Below, one piece after another: positions 20,041 to 31,301 of a DNA stretch of 64,000 nt. Position numbers and translations under genes: made by a program. Every line of letters begins with the position of its first letter. Position 1 is the first letter of the stretch. The notes beneath the pieces are model-generated. The model made no database searches and was not told the origin of the DNA. It worked only from the letters and a program-made list of their open reading frames with translations. Source of the stretch: Thereva unica (taxonomy: Eukaryota > Arthropoda > Insecta > Diptera > Therevidae). The DNA lies in assembly GCA_949987705.1 (NCBI GenBank), contig OX465281.1:196589112-196653111 (forward strand), read 5' to 3'.

Positions 20041-22028
20041 CATGTTCAGAGGCATCTACTTGAATACATATATAACGCAGTATCACATCTCAATTTAGTA
20101 CGGATGTTCTAAATAAACTAGCGAAAATATTGGGGAGAGGGGGAGGAAAAAGTGGAAAGTGGAGAACATCTGTGCAAAAAGTTTTATTTTAGACTTAAAG
20201 TTGTTAAAAAGAAACCAATTGTTCCAATTAATCCCTGACCTGAGAACGCTTAAGAAGAAATATAACAATATTTTTTATAGGTAACTCTAAATTTTGATAA
20301 GGATTCCAAAATCACTTTTTCCAAATTTGTTGTATTTTTCATTATACTTTTTTCTTACAGTATTTCCGGGAGCTCTTGAGAAGTCTAGGGTCTTATGAGA
20401 ACAAACACCTCCTTACAAAAATAATATTTCTTTATTTATCAAACAATCCTTATATACTAACAAGGAAAGGGAACCTCTCCGAAAGGAGCCTGTTGAAAGA
20501 CTGATTTTGGCCTGGTGAAGCGGTTTATTTTATAGCTAGAAAGCTCGTCGGGGTAGAACGCTTTAAAACTTCAAAGTGAAGCTTTCAAAGGAGAATGACC
20601 TAGCCTGCTGGGTGAATATTTATTTGTTTCCTTGTTGGGAAAGGGATTATCAGTAACGAATCGTAGTTTGTTACATGTTCGAATTGGGATACCATCATAT
20701 TATCATATGGTTCATAAAAGTGAAGCTATTTTGTACTAAGCAATTCAAAAGTGGTACAACCATTTTCTTATGAAATATTTTGCAAAATTTATTTTTATTA
20801 TTTTCAGCGTTTCTAAAAAAAACTATACAAGATACTGTGTGTGAAATGGTTAAATAAGACAAAACTAAATAACTTGTTTATAAGTTTCGTCTTACTCATC
20901 GAACATTGTTTACCCCGCCATTTTCGGCGTTTGTAGAATGATACAAAAGGATATTTCCAGAATGGTAAACAGGTCGAGAAGTTCGTTTTTATTAGCTGTA
21001 TGAAATCGCACACGAAATCAGCAAATTACTTTCGAAAATGGCAATAAATTATTTATAATGACAACGAATATATTTTAGATTAAAGTTCATTTTAGTACAG
21101 TTTATTTTGAGAAACCGAATTGATTTATTATGACTCAACCGAAATAACATTGAATCAGTATTTTAAGTTTATTTTAAGTGTAATATCTAATTAAGGTCAA
21201 TAATGTTCATTTAAATTTTTAGTTTTTTTTTTCATTTTAGCTACAAAAAATATGGTACTATATGGTAAGTTTTGGAAAAGTTGGTTGTGATATTTAGCTA
21301 TTGTGTTTATTTATCACTGGGTTAGGTCAGCTTGTGTATCTTGCATAGAGTCTTCAGCGTTTTCAAAAAAAATTAGATTATATTCGATAGCACCCAATAG
21401 AGTAAACCTCTTCTGTTTACTATCTTTCCGACTAGTGTTTGGTGTTTTATAGATCCACCAGTTTGAATCTTCAGCCTTACTGGTATCATTTTCTCAGAGA
21501 GTCTGCGAGGTATATTATCTCTTCATCCTCTATACTGTGATGGTTTGTGCGCCGTCTGCTAGAAGTTGGAACGCACTGCTATTTGTAACGGTTTAGTTAA
21601 AATTTGAACGATTCGTAAAGGTTTATGCATCGCGCCATCTATTTGTCAAGTTTTAAATGAACGGAAGTTTCTGCAGAACGCGAAAAGAAAAGTAAGGAGA
21701 CTGTAGTGAAAAGATCTAGAACTTGGATAAGGGAGTCGCTGGGATATATGTATAAATGCAGTAGGAGCGGTATTTAGAACCAGCATTGATTTGAAAAGAA
21801 GTGATAAAAGTAACCTGAAGCGAAAAGTGGTGACTAAATAGTGAATTCAAAAAAGGCGATAACTAGGAGCTATTAGGAAGAGTTATTTAATTGCAAGTGA
21901 CTGAACTTGGAAAATTGTGTAATAAATAAGTTTTGTGTGAACAATTAAAAAGTGTATTCTCAATTTTTTCCTCCAATATTATTCTTACGCCGTTTAGAGC
22001 ATGTCTTAAAATTGTATAGAAGCCAGTA
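20041..22028. other. unassigned DNA
   Basis: AT-rich with no supported gene. Near 21550 and 21636 are GCGCCRTCTRYTAG/GCGCCATCTATTTG words that recur near 49793, 51311, 55530 and 63621. Confidence 0.4.
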
Positions 22029-22036
22029 GCCATTAC

Positions 22037-22566
22037 CAGGGTTTGAAAGCAAAGTAAACTTAAAGCGAAGTACACCTTTTAAACGTACTTTGCTGTAGAC
22101 TGTGAAAGCTTGTGGTTTATTTTGCTACGAATGCTGTTGCTTTCAAATTACTGAAAAGCTTTCAGGAGCACACTGGTCCGGCTGCAAATGCTTTGACTTT
22201 AAAATGCTTTGCTGGGAAATGCTTTCTGTTTGCTTACAGTTTTTAAAGCTTTGCTCTCCAAAGGCTGTGAAATACTTTGCTTCCTTCAGCTTTTTTTTCG
22301 TGGTCCAACTTTTTATAGAACTTTGTTTAGAGGGGTGAGAGCTTTTTTTATGTGTGCGTGTGAAGCATTCGCAGCCGGACCAACATACCGCAGCATTTGT
22401 AAGCAACAGCGTTCGCAGTGATATGAAACAAAAAGCATGGTCTATGGCAAAAAGAATGAAAACATAAGTGCTGTAAAGCAAAGCAAACTAAATTGCCGTG
22501 GTCGTCTTGGCGGCAAAGCAAGACAACAGCAACAGTATTAAAATTGCTGCAGCAATATAAACCCTG
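22037..22566. mobile_element. hAT-like MITE, tips CAGGGTTT, copy 1
   Basis: Ends CAGGGTTT (22037-22044) and AAACCCTG (22559-22566); flanks GCCATTAC and CGCATTAC agree in six of eight positions. It is filled with short AAAGC/GCTTT words. An inverted relative with insertions lies at 33781-34830. The overlapping frames inside (22102-22338 plus, 22143-22481 minus) are chance products of the repeat. No transposase. Confidence 0.75.
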
Positions 22567-23130
22567 CGCATTACCGAAGTTCGTTTCAATCACAATAGCA
22601 TATATTTTTAACCTTTTAAAGCTGAACTAAAATTTGGATTTTTTACCGTAGAAACTGAAAACACAATCGATAAGAAAATTTCAAGTTATCTAGATACTTT
22701 ATGGCTGACATCATAAGGGTTACATTGATGAATTCATCTGTAACAAAAGAGGCGATACAAAGCGGCTGGAGTAATTTATCTTTAGTAATCCTATTCCATA
22801 TTCACCGGAGCAATTAACAAAAGAAGTAGGACTCATACCGCTGTGAGGAATCTACGCTGAACTCCTGGTACGGTAGTCGGGTTCTATAATTCTCAGACCA
22901 CGAAGGCTAACTGCTGACCGCATGTGTAATAAAATTATTTCAGCAGCTAACACCTTTTGAGTAGTGGACATTAGTCGCTTAACTTTACACTTCCTTCGCC
23001 GTGTGTAAAATTTCGAAGCTATAGAAATTCGAATGTGTAATCTGAGAGCTTTTTGTGAAATTTAAGAGATCCATATGCGAAAACTTTAGCGAAAGTCGCG
23101 AGACAAAATCCCAGTGATTTTCGAAAATAA
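22567..23130. other. unassigned DNA
   Basis: No recognised feature. Confidence 0.4.
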
Positions 23131-23241
23131 TGGGTGTCTTTGAAAATGCATCACTGCGGTATTTCTGCAATATTCAGCAATCGGATGTCTGTGGCTGAAT
23201 ATTGCAGTGATACCGCAGTGATACATTTTCGAAAACACCCA
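23131..23241. repeat. long hairpin, 48-bp arms, 15-bp loop
   Basis: Left arm 23131-23178 and right arm 23194-23241 pair at 43 of 48 positions; the arms share TCACTGCGGTAT and CTGCAATATTCAGC words. The outer tips are TGGGTGT and ACACCCA. It may be a small foldback transposon or a hairpin RNA precursor. A diverged single arm is seen near 2975-3010. Confidence 0.85.
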
Positions 23242-24785
23242 ATTATTTTATTAATTTATCTACCTAAATTCTCAAGTTTCTCATTTTAAATATATCACCG
23301 ATTTCGGGTAAACGTAATCCTTGACTTTCGGTGAAAGGTATTCCTCGATGATTTTTACAGTCCTTTAAGAGTCTGCATGATAATTTACATGAGTTTTTCA
23401 TTGATGACTTTTGCAGCTTTAGTGACCAATATCGAAAATACGAAATATTCTCGCTGCTGGGGCTAGTCGTGCACTGAAAGCGTAAAGAGGCATTTCGCAT
23501 TCATACGCTACCAACTTTAACCAAAGTGTAGAAATTAAGTTATTTCTAGACTGTAGCTTTAACCGGTGGCTACAAAATTTCATAGTAATCTCGTAGACTG
23601 AAAAATTGTTTGGGAAATCGGCTATAGCCGTACTTATAGGTCCCGGCGCAGAATCGATCAAGTAGCGATCCACCCATTCATTCCAAGCAAGCTGAATCAT
23701 AAAAGGTGTTCGCTCCCATTTCAGTAAATCGTATTTGATTATTATATTGTAAATGAAGTGAGGTTTTTGTTTAGCTCCCAGTTCACGATTAAACCGACAC
23801 CGACAATTTCTTACTGTTCTTTAGGTAATTGTGGATTCAGTTGAATTTGATTTTTGTCGGCGAACAAAAGTCCTTTCATTAATTCTTAAATATATACATA
23901 GAAAATTTTATCTCGTTTTTGTGTTTCGTTTATTATTTTGTTGTTGTTATGACAATTTGTCGGTGTCGGTATCACTGTGAATTGTGTTTCCGACACTTTA
24001 GAGAAAATTTTAATGCCTCGTGCACAATGAGAAAGTGGATTTATTTTATGTTTCGTCCCGCTCATTCCACTGCCTAATTCTCTATTTCCATCTCAAGTCA
24101 AAATTTGAGAACATCGGTTAAGGTTGGCTCTACTTCAACTTCAACATTCAAATTTCAGAAATTCGGAATAAGCAAGTGACATCTGGTTCTCACACCAATG
24201 AACAAGAAGAATTATAGTACCAAAGTATGTTATTTATGTTACTTATTTTCTATTGAAAAACATAAAATTTATTAAAAAATAAAAAAATTATTGCGGCAAA
24301 AGTCATTTGAGAGCTTTGCGAGTGCATAATTTGTGAAAATTGAATTAATAAAAATCGAATTTTCCGTTTTTTCTCATTCGGGTTCATTAGATGGCAGCAC
24401 TTACATATTTTTCCGAAAGAGATAAATTCAGTTTAACAGAAATCTCGCCAAATTTTATCGACTTTACTTAAAAATTAAGTAAATTTGATTTTAAAATTAA
24501 GTAAAATACGGTCAAATCAAGTTTTAGTAAAGATCGAGAATTCTGTTGGCAATTTCTTTAGTGAATATTTGTTTAATGTAACAGGTAACAGCTGATATTG
24601 ACATTTTTTAAATTATGTCCGAAAATTCACTTCAACACTGTGCACATAGCTAAATTAGCACTTTAACATTGTGAACCCGGCATAAGTATCGTAACCGACG
24701 GTGACTGCACAGTTCGCTGCAAACTGAACAGAGCAAAAACTTCGCATGCCTCTTAACCGACTGTTGTAGCTATTGTGTTTTGTGA
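23242..24785. other. unassigned DNA
   Basis: AT-rich; small frames on the minus strand at 23264-23700 have no recognised domain. Confidence 0.4.
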
Positions 24786-24789
24786 GTGT

Positions 24790-25380
24790 ATGTATATCAG
24801 TTTGAGGCGGCAAAAGACATAGGCCTGAAGATAAAAGAAGAAAAAACGAAGGTGATGCAACAATCCAGAGCAGGAAGATTTAGAATGGGAAGAAATATAA
24901 CCATCGACGAACATAACCTAGAAGTAGTTGATAAAACAGCCTACCTTGGGTCTACTATCACAAAAAAAACGAAGAAAAAGAAGAAATAACCAGACGAATA
25001 CTACTGACTAATAGAGCCTTTTATGCCCAAAAACAAATCCTGCACTCAAGATTTGTACACAGGAAAACGAAACTCTCGAAACAACGAGTTGTATGAAATT
25101 TTTTACGACCCCACAACTCTCAACTTTAATAAAAATCAACAGACTGCGACTAGCCGGCCACGTAATCAGGATGGAGGACAATCGTATCCCAAAACGGCTT
25201 ATGGCATCAGAAATTTCGGGAAGTAGGCCAGTAGGTAGACCCAGGAGGAGATGGATAGACTCTGTGACGACTGACGCAGAGTCAATGCTCAACATCCGGA
25301 ACTGGAGACTGCAAGGGACCGTCACACTTGGAGAAATGCCCTAGAGGAGGCCAAGACTCGATTTGGGCTGTAGCACCATT
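24790..25380 (+). pseudogene. RTE family B, 3' end copy
   Basis: This is the C-terminal part of an RTE-group ORF2. It reads FEAAKDIGLKIKEEKTKVM directly after where the YADD block would be, then NLEVVDKTAYLGSTITK, a disturbed stretch, then FIKINRLRLAGHVIRMEDN, RPVGRPRRRWIDSV and EAKTRFGL with a stop. The same blocks occur in 10140-10600, where GHVxRM is degraded. The end of the coding sequence is followed by GGATGGATGGA, a short tandem tail of the kind RTE elements have. Frames change at the AAGAAG-rich stretch near 24975 and near 25095. The piece is 5'-truncated just upstream of 24790. Confidence 0.85.
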
Positions 25381-25382
25381 GG

Positions 25383-25800
25383 ATGGATGGAATCATCGGT
25401 CCATATTTCTTCAAAAATGAGGTCGCCGAGAACGTAACTATGAATGGCATCCGCTGTCGCGTCATGATGACGAACTATTTGCTGCCTAAAATTGAAGCCC
25501 ATTATCTTGATGACATTTGGTTCCAACAAACATTTGGTTCCATGAAACCATGGCTTTACTGCTATGAGTTGTTAATTTCATTCTTCGGACCGATGAATTG
25601 GCCGCCTAGTTCATGTGACATGACCACACCTCTGGACTGTTTCCTTTCGGGCTAGGTAAATACCAAAGCCTACATGGATAGCCGGCTTTCGATTGTGTAA
25701 TCGGAAGCCAAAATTACTTGCGTAATTACTCGAAATGTCATGGAACATTGGAACTTCAGAATGAACCATGCTAGCCACAGTTGTTATCAACATTTGAAAG
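25383..25800 (+). pseudogene. Tc1/mariner-like transposase fragment, DDE C-terminal half
   Basis: The open part to 25655 reads GIIGPYFFKNEVAENVTMNG, YLDDIWFQQTFGSMKPW and FGPMNWPPSSCDMTTPLDCF. These are the GxIGPYFFE, WFQQDGATxH and WPPRSCDLTPLDxFLWG blocks of the mariner-like transposases seen in insects; the catalytic D after WFQQ is replaced by T. A one-base frame change near 25626 and stops follow, then VNTKAYMDSRLSI continues the C-terminal end. It abuts the 3' tail of the RTE copy, so either the RTE inserted into this gene or the two were joined by deletion. The same family is represented on the minus strand at 8290-9113. Confidence 0.8.
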
Positions 25801-27956
25801 AAGTAATCCTTAGAAAATAAAGATAAAGAATGGTTCTTTTGAATGAGAGTAAGTATTCTTCTTCTTTCTTTACGCTCCTCTAATCCCTCATGGGACATAG
25901 GGCGGAAGAGTAAGTATTACCCGATGAATTTATTTTTAAAAAAAGTAACTCTAAATGAAATTAAGTGCACGCTTCAATTTTATATTGAAATTAAGTTACG
26001 TTTGACTCAATATTCTCTGACACGATTACAGTAATCATAGAACAATTGATTTCTTTACGCATTTTTTTACCAAAAATTGGGATTTTTCCAAACCCAATAT
26101 TACAAAACACCTTAACCTTCCGCCTCAGCAGCACCTTGTTTTTATGTTTGTTTTAAAAAAAAACTTCATTAATTTTTACAACTTAATTTCCTATAATTTA
26201 TCTATCTCTAACATGGACAAATTGTTAATCGAAATATGTGAAGATGAAACAAATAATATAAAAAAAAACAAGCAAGACAACTTATGTAATCAGCAACATG
26301 CATGTTGTATGCAAATAAGCTTTCCCTATATAAAAGCAAATCCACTAATTTTCTACCTACTCGCGAAGAGAGATATTCGATACATCGCTTGGCTATTATT
26401 TATCCATTGAAGTGTAAACATCTGCGGTGATATTTTAATCTCCATCAACCTTGACTTTGCGCTATCAAAACGTCCACACATGTCATTCGAACCGACGTAG
26501 TGTGTATATATGCATAGCTTTAATGATCAATAAACATAGGAGCAATACCGGCCGATCGAAGAAGACGACTGAGGAGTATCTGCCGAAATTCGTTTTTAAT
26601 ATTTTTTTAGCTTAGCACACATCTTTGGTCTAGTCCAAACAAAAATTCGTTTCTAGAAGGAAAACAATCCCCAAAAAAAACTTGTTTCTTTTCTTCTTTC
26701 AATAATGTCTATAAACACACCAACCGGCGATAGTATAAGACCCAAATATAAGATTCTATTTAAATCAATTTAAATATTTGCAAAATGCAGGAAATCAAAT
26801 CCCCAAGAACGAGAGAAATAAACGCAAAAAATTGGGTGGCAATTTGGTGGTGTGTTCGTCAAGTCGATGTCAACTATAGTTCAGATCTCTGCGTGAAATT
26901 GCTGAAGTGAATGCCCTGATGAACTGTGCGAGCACATCTGATGCAACACATTCAACATCTGTCCACCAAACGAATTTCTCTTATGTGAATCATCATTAAA
27001 AAGTGTGTCTATGCGCAGCGCTGTAACCGAATTAACAACGCTGATGACTAAAAAACACACCACTATCCTGTCCCATAAAAGATAAAAATAAAAAATAAAA
27101 TTGGAGGGAACAAAATAAATCCCACCAAGATCAAGCTCTATAATGGCTCTGCTCGGGGATGGTGATGTGATCTATCGGCGATGATCGACTATCATCATGT
27201 TGGGATGAATAACTTGCTTGAATTCTAATTGTAGAGTTGTCACCAGATCAAGATGGCCAAAAAAATAAATATTATTCGTCAGCACGCAGTGTTTACATAA
27301 GATTTTTTTTATTTTATTATTGATTTTAATATTTATAATATGGACAGGCAACTTTTTTTATAGCTTTGTTTTAGTAAATTAAGAGTTTTTTGTGCTACTG
27401 GCTTTTATACGGGTTATTTTTTCATATTTTTCGTTAATATTCTTCTTGTTTTTTTGGGTAATAATAAATTTGATAGCTTCAAAAGTTTATTGACTATAAG
27501 TTATAAAAATAAATTTCATAAAGTTGTAAATTTACTACTAATATTAATCAGCATTTGTTATAAGTCATTATTTTTTTGTATTATTTTGTGTCAGCACTTT
27601 CACGATGAAGAGACATCCATTTATGTTCCAAAAACATGGCGTCGTCAATGTCATCTGTCAAATGAAATTGATATTGACAAGACACAATTTAAGAAGTGCT
27701 TCATTTTCTGTTATTACGCAGAAGTAATTTTAAGCCTTCACATGCTGAGTACCTGTTGTATTATTTAACCATGCACATTGTAGCATTGAGTCTATAATGG
27801 CTCTGCCGATCTATCTGAATTCAACTCCCGCCAGCCGTAGCAAAAAAGAATGCTCACGTGACAAGACATACTTTCTTTCTTTGTAAGAATTGAGAAGAAA
27901 CATGACGAATAATACAAAAGCTCATATTACCATTATTACCATTTTAAGATATTTAA
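25801..27956. other. unassigned DNA
   Basis: AT-rich. The word TCTATAATGGCTCTGC occurs at 27138 and 27791, 650 bases apart, perhaps marking an old insertion between them. No supported gene. Confidence 0.4.
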
Positions 27957-28275
27957 AAACCGCCTGGATAAGGTGCAAAATCGTTCCATCGAACTTATCG
28001 GAGATGGCACCTGCTGTGCTCCATAGATCCTCTTAGCCACGCAGGAAGGAAGAATCTTTGGCAAAACTATTTATTGTTCACTGTGATATTATCGTTCTCC
28101 TGCCTACCGGGCAATATTTTAACCGAAACAAGACCAGCTCGTTCGACTCATCCTTACACCCTTCAGTCGCCCATTTCACGTACACTTGGGTCTAGAATTT
28201 CGTTTATAAATACAACAATGCGACTGTGGTACAATTTGCAGCAGTCAGTATTTCCAAACTCGTTCAACATCTTAG
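27957..28275 (+). pseudogene. CR1/Jockey-like LINE (family J) C-terminal fragment
   Basis: On the plus strand it reads RLDKVQNRSIELIGDGT near 27970 and, after frame changes, QSPISRTLGSRISFINTTMR, LWYNLQQSVFPNSFNI. These are the same blocks as DKVQNRALKLIGDG and LWNNLLKTVFPNSYN in the family-J relics at 42740-44345 and 44925-45340. Several stops show that the copy is dead. It ends at 28275, where an RTE relic of opposite strand begins. Confidence 0.75.
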
Positions 28276-28430
28276 AGCTCGTCGTATCGAACTCCGCGTC
28301 GTCCATCGAATGCTTCACGCATAATCGCGTCGATCACAACGTTAAAGAAAAGTGGCTAAGCGACGTCTCCCTGTCGGACATCCGTTTCGCTTCGAATACG
28401 AACGTTACTGGTTGAGACATCGTACGACGC

Positions 28431-29313
28431 ACAGTGCGGCCGATTCCCAAAAAGCTGGCCAAAAGTCGATAAATCAACTAATTGATACAAAATTTCTTAC
28501 CCGGGGGTTTTCGGGGTCGCTAATTACGAATTTGATATTAAAAATTAGAGAAGCCACCCCCTTCAACCCCTATTACCCACCCCCTCGCGTGAAATAGCGT
28601 ATATTATTCAACACAATCAAAATGCATGTAAATTTATAGGTTTTCGGGGTCGCTGATGGAAGGGGTGGCTTTCTAATTTTTAGTATCAAATTCGTGATAT
28701 TAAAAATTAGAAAAGCCACCCCTTCCACCCCTGTTAGCCACCCTCTCGCGTGAAATAGGGTATATTATTTAACATAATGAAGATTCATGTCATGGCATAA
28801 AAGATGAATAGGCAGCTCTTGGCAGCTGAATCTTGTTTTATTTGGTAGATAATATATTTAATTATCATTTCAATAAGGTTTGAAATCAGCGTTTTGCAGC
28901 GTTTTAATGCAGTATCATTTGAAAAGTCTAATTTTCGGAAAAAGTATGTGAAAAAATGACACTATTGTTTATGTTTTCCCTATTTCACTACTTAACAATT
29001 GATAATTAGTACTTTTTTTACATGTTCTACTCACCTTCAGAAATGGATTCCATTTGGTCTTGTTTGATTTTCTGTATTACATAAAAATTTTCACCTGTAT
29101 AACCGTTCTCAGTGTATTAACTGTAGAGAGACGCTCGAGCGAAGGTCACAATCCAACTGAGCCTAAGGAAGGGGCATGACGAATTAGTCATCACTATGAA
29201 CGATTTTAGTTTCTTGAAGGATCATTGCAGCCAACTCAAGGGTGAAAAAACCCTAAATAGAAACTTGTTTTTTGGACTTTTGGCCGCACTGTGCGGGCTT
29301 CGGCCGCACTGTG
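28431..29313. mobile_element. TIR element inside the RTE relic (tip ACAGTGCGGCC)
   Basis: ACAGTGCGGCC (28431-28441) pairs with GGCCGCACTGT (29302-29312). CGACGC flanks it at 28425-28430 and 29314-29319. The right tip is present twice, at 29282-29294 and 29302-29313, separated by a short spacer. The uninterrupted RTE at 37.7 kb gives the empty site. The interior has no transposase but holds the repeat at 28508-28790. Confidence 0.75.
28508..28790. repeat. direct plus inverted repeat block
   Basis: A unit with GATATTAAAAATTAGA, AAGCCACCCC and TCGCGTGAAATAG occurs at 28535-28617 and again at 28694-28780. Between them, GGGGTGGCTTTCTAATTTTT (about 28664) is an inverted copy of part of the unit. 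GTTTTCGGGGTCGCT occurs at about 28507 and 28640. Related words occur near 12847 and in the 18.6-kb tandem repeat. Confidence 0.8.
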
Positions 29314-29550
29314 CGACGCTTGGAGAAGTTGGATGATTTTCAATGGCACGGGTTCGGTTTCCAAGGCCCTCCACAAGCAATTTCAATCGATGCAATGGAA
29401 AGCGGATTTGAAATCAATGAAAACGACGACAGTTCGTTTGTCGCAACAAATTATATCTTCCATTAGCTTACGGAGAGCGAATATTTGATCAATGCATCCT
29501 CGATATGATCCCGCTTATTCTTTCTGGGTTGTAAAATATGAGAAATATCA

Positions 29551-30196
29551 GAAGGAAGAATTAATATTAAAAGCAGCAACAACAAGCTAAAGCATTCTAA
29601 CGTATAGTTTGTTGGAAAAGTGGGCTCTTGTGAAAACCCATGCAATTCTTCATCGAATTTCAAAAGGGAATATTCAGTTTTTAGACAGTAATACCCCATG
29701 TTCACCGGCCGAATTGGGCAAGTTCGAGGAAATAAGTAAGTGTACTGAACTTCGATTTTAGCCTCAGTTCCCATACATTTTCACATATTTAACTCAGGAA
29801 AAATAAAGCCTCAGTTCGCCCAATAGAACATAAAATTGAGATTGAACGTAAAAGCTCTCTCAAAAAATAATGGAATATTATTCCAGTGAGCTTTTGCATT
29901 TTATCTTCTAGCGAAAAAACAAGAAGAATTTCAAGCATGAACTGAACATGCAGATTGAATTAAACATAATTGAACTGAGGCCGATGAAGCCGGGGTTTCA
30001 AAGAACAAAGAAAAATTGCAATTAATGTTTTGTTCTTCCTCATTTCGTTCATTGTCCTCTTTTAACAATTCTTGAAACAGAATTTAAAAGTGCAGCAACA
30101 GCGCCCTCAAGTTTATATCAATCACGGTAAACATCAGTACACAATACAGGACAATAGAAACAATTTTTCCTTTGTGTGAGTAGATATGATCCCATC
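29551..30196. other. unassigned DNA
   Basis: Short GCCTCAGTT words near 29760 and 29808 and an inverted AACTGAGGCC near 29966 are the only structure seen. Confidence 0.35.
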
Positions 30197-30757
30197 CAGC
30201 GGGAAATATTAGACGTGCTTCCAACCGAAGCACAAAAGAACCGCTTTTATGCCACTGCTAAAGGAATCTTTTTCATAAGCACATGTTGTCCAGAGAGAAA
30301 ATCAATATTTTTTAGAGGCATTTCATCAATGAACTGGGATGGACGTCAACGCAAAACGGGATTAAAAAAATTCGAACTTTTTAATACTTTCGTTTACGAT
30401 AATATACATATAATGTCGTAAAACTGGTTAATGCTATATTTTTTCTCAAATGGAAAAATTAACAATTTGGATACCGGCATTAAATAAAAATATTATAAAA
30501 ACTTTTAGCAATAGCAGTAGGAAATCAACTCTAAAAACAGCCTTTTCCCAACTGGTAAAAGGGAACCAAGCCAATTGTGCTTCCTTTTGCATTACTATTA
30601 ATCACTATCGAATCGTTACAAATAAGCTTAATAGAATCGCTTCCCCGCTAGGACATGCAATGTTAAAAAAGAAATGTACGGTAAGGCTAATAGAAGCACT
30701 TCTCTGCTTCAAAGGAACCGATTCAGTTTCTTTTCTAAATCGCTTCATTTCCCGCTG
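30197..30757. mobile_element. TIR element, tip CAGCGGGAAAT, copy 1
   Basis: CAGCGGGAAAT (30197-30207) pairs exactly with ATTTCCCGCTG (30747-30757). The 561-bp interior has no recognised transposase; frames at 30176-30421 and 30450-30773 are without known domains. Words such as GTGCTTCC follow the left tip as in the copy at 33955. No TSD can be shown because a second element starts two bases to the right. Confidence 0.7.
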
Positions 30758-30759
30758 GG

Positions 30760-31301
30760 CAGCGGGAAATTAATAAGCGCTGCCAAAAGAAGCAAGAATG
30801 TAGCGCTTGCAATTTATATATTATAGAAGCTCTCTGGAAGCACGCACTCTAAACTCCCATTTTTTGCTTTGTTTTTCTCAAGTTTTCTCTTATTCCCCTT
30901 ATTTGGGAAATTTGTAGTTCTTGTAAAACCACGTCAGTTGCGAAATATTATCTCTGGTTAAAACAATAAGCGGAATTTTATTATTGAATTAATTATTTTA
31001 ATACATGTATTTCAGCTATTTGCGTAAAAATTAATTATTGAAACTGAAAATTTTTTATGGGTTAGATTTCAGCAAAATCGCGATAATATTGATACTATCG
31101 GTCACGGAACCTGCAGGAGCTTCCCAAGAGCTTCACTTTCCCAGCTTCCATTACGCTTCTTCATCAACAAAATATAAATGCTTCCCTTTGATGACATCCC
31201 TGTGTTAAAAGGAAAGAAATTGAGATATGAATAAGAAGCGCGTTGGCATTCCTTTTCAGCGTTTCGGAATCTATTTAAAAGCACTTCAATACCTCGCTGG
31301 G
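30760..31301. mobile_element. TIR element, tip CAGCGGGAAAT, copy 2 (diverged)
   Basis: It begins CAGCGGGAAATTAATAAGCGC at 30760 (only two G separate it from copy 1) and probably ends ACCTCGCTG near 31299. It shares TTTGATGACATCCC (31187) with the copy at 33955-34400. The right border is uncertain. Confidence 0.5.

Larger units (their letters stand above)
28276..29550 (-). pseudogene. RTE family D relic, split by a TIR element
   Basis: Two minus-strand pieces, 29314-29550 and 28276-28430, are the reverse complement of 37490-37715 and 37720-37865 respectively, in that order. They encode the RT finger-to-palm region: an FRxxRGCIxQI-like block, then the region up to GRLGVRYDD as known from the plus-strand copy. 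Stops are present. The two pieces are separated by the insertion 28431-29313. Their joining order agrees with the uninterrupted copy, which makes the insertion certain even though the copy is old. Confidence 0.75.
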
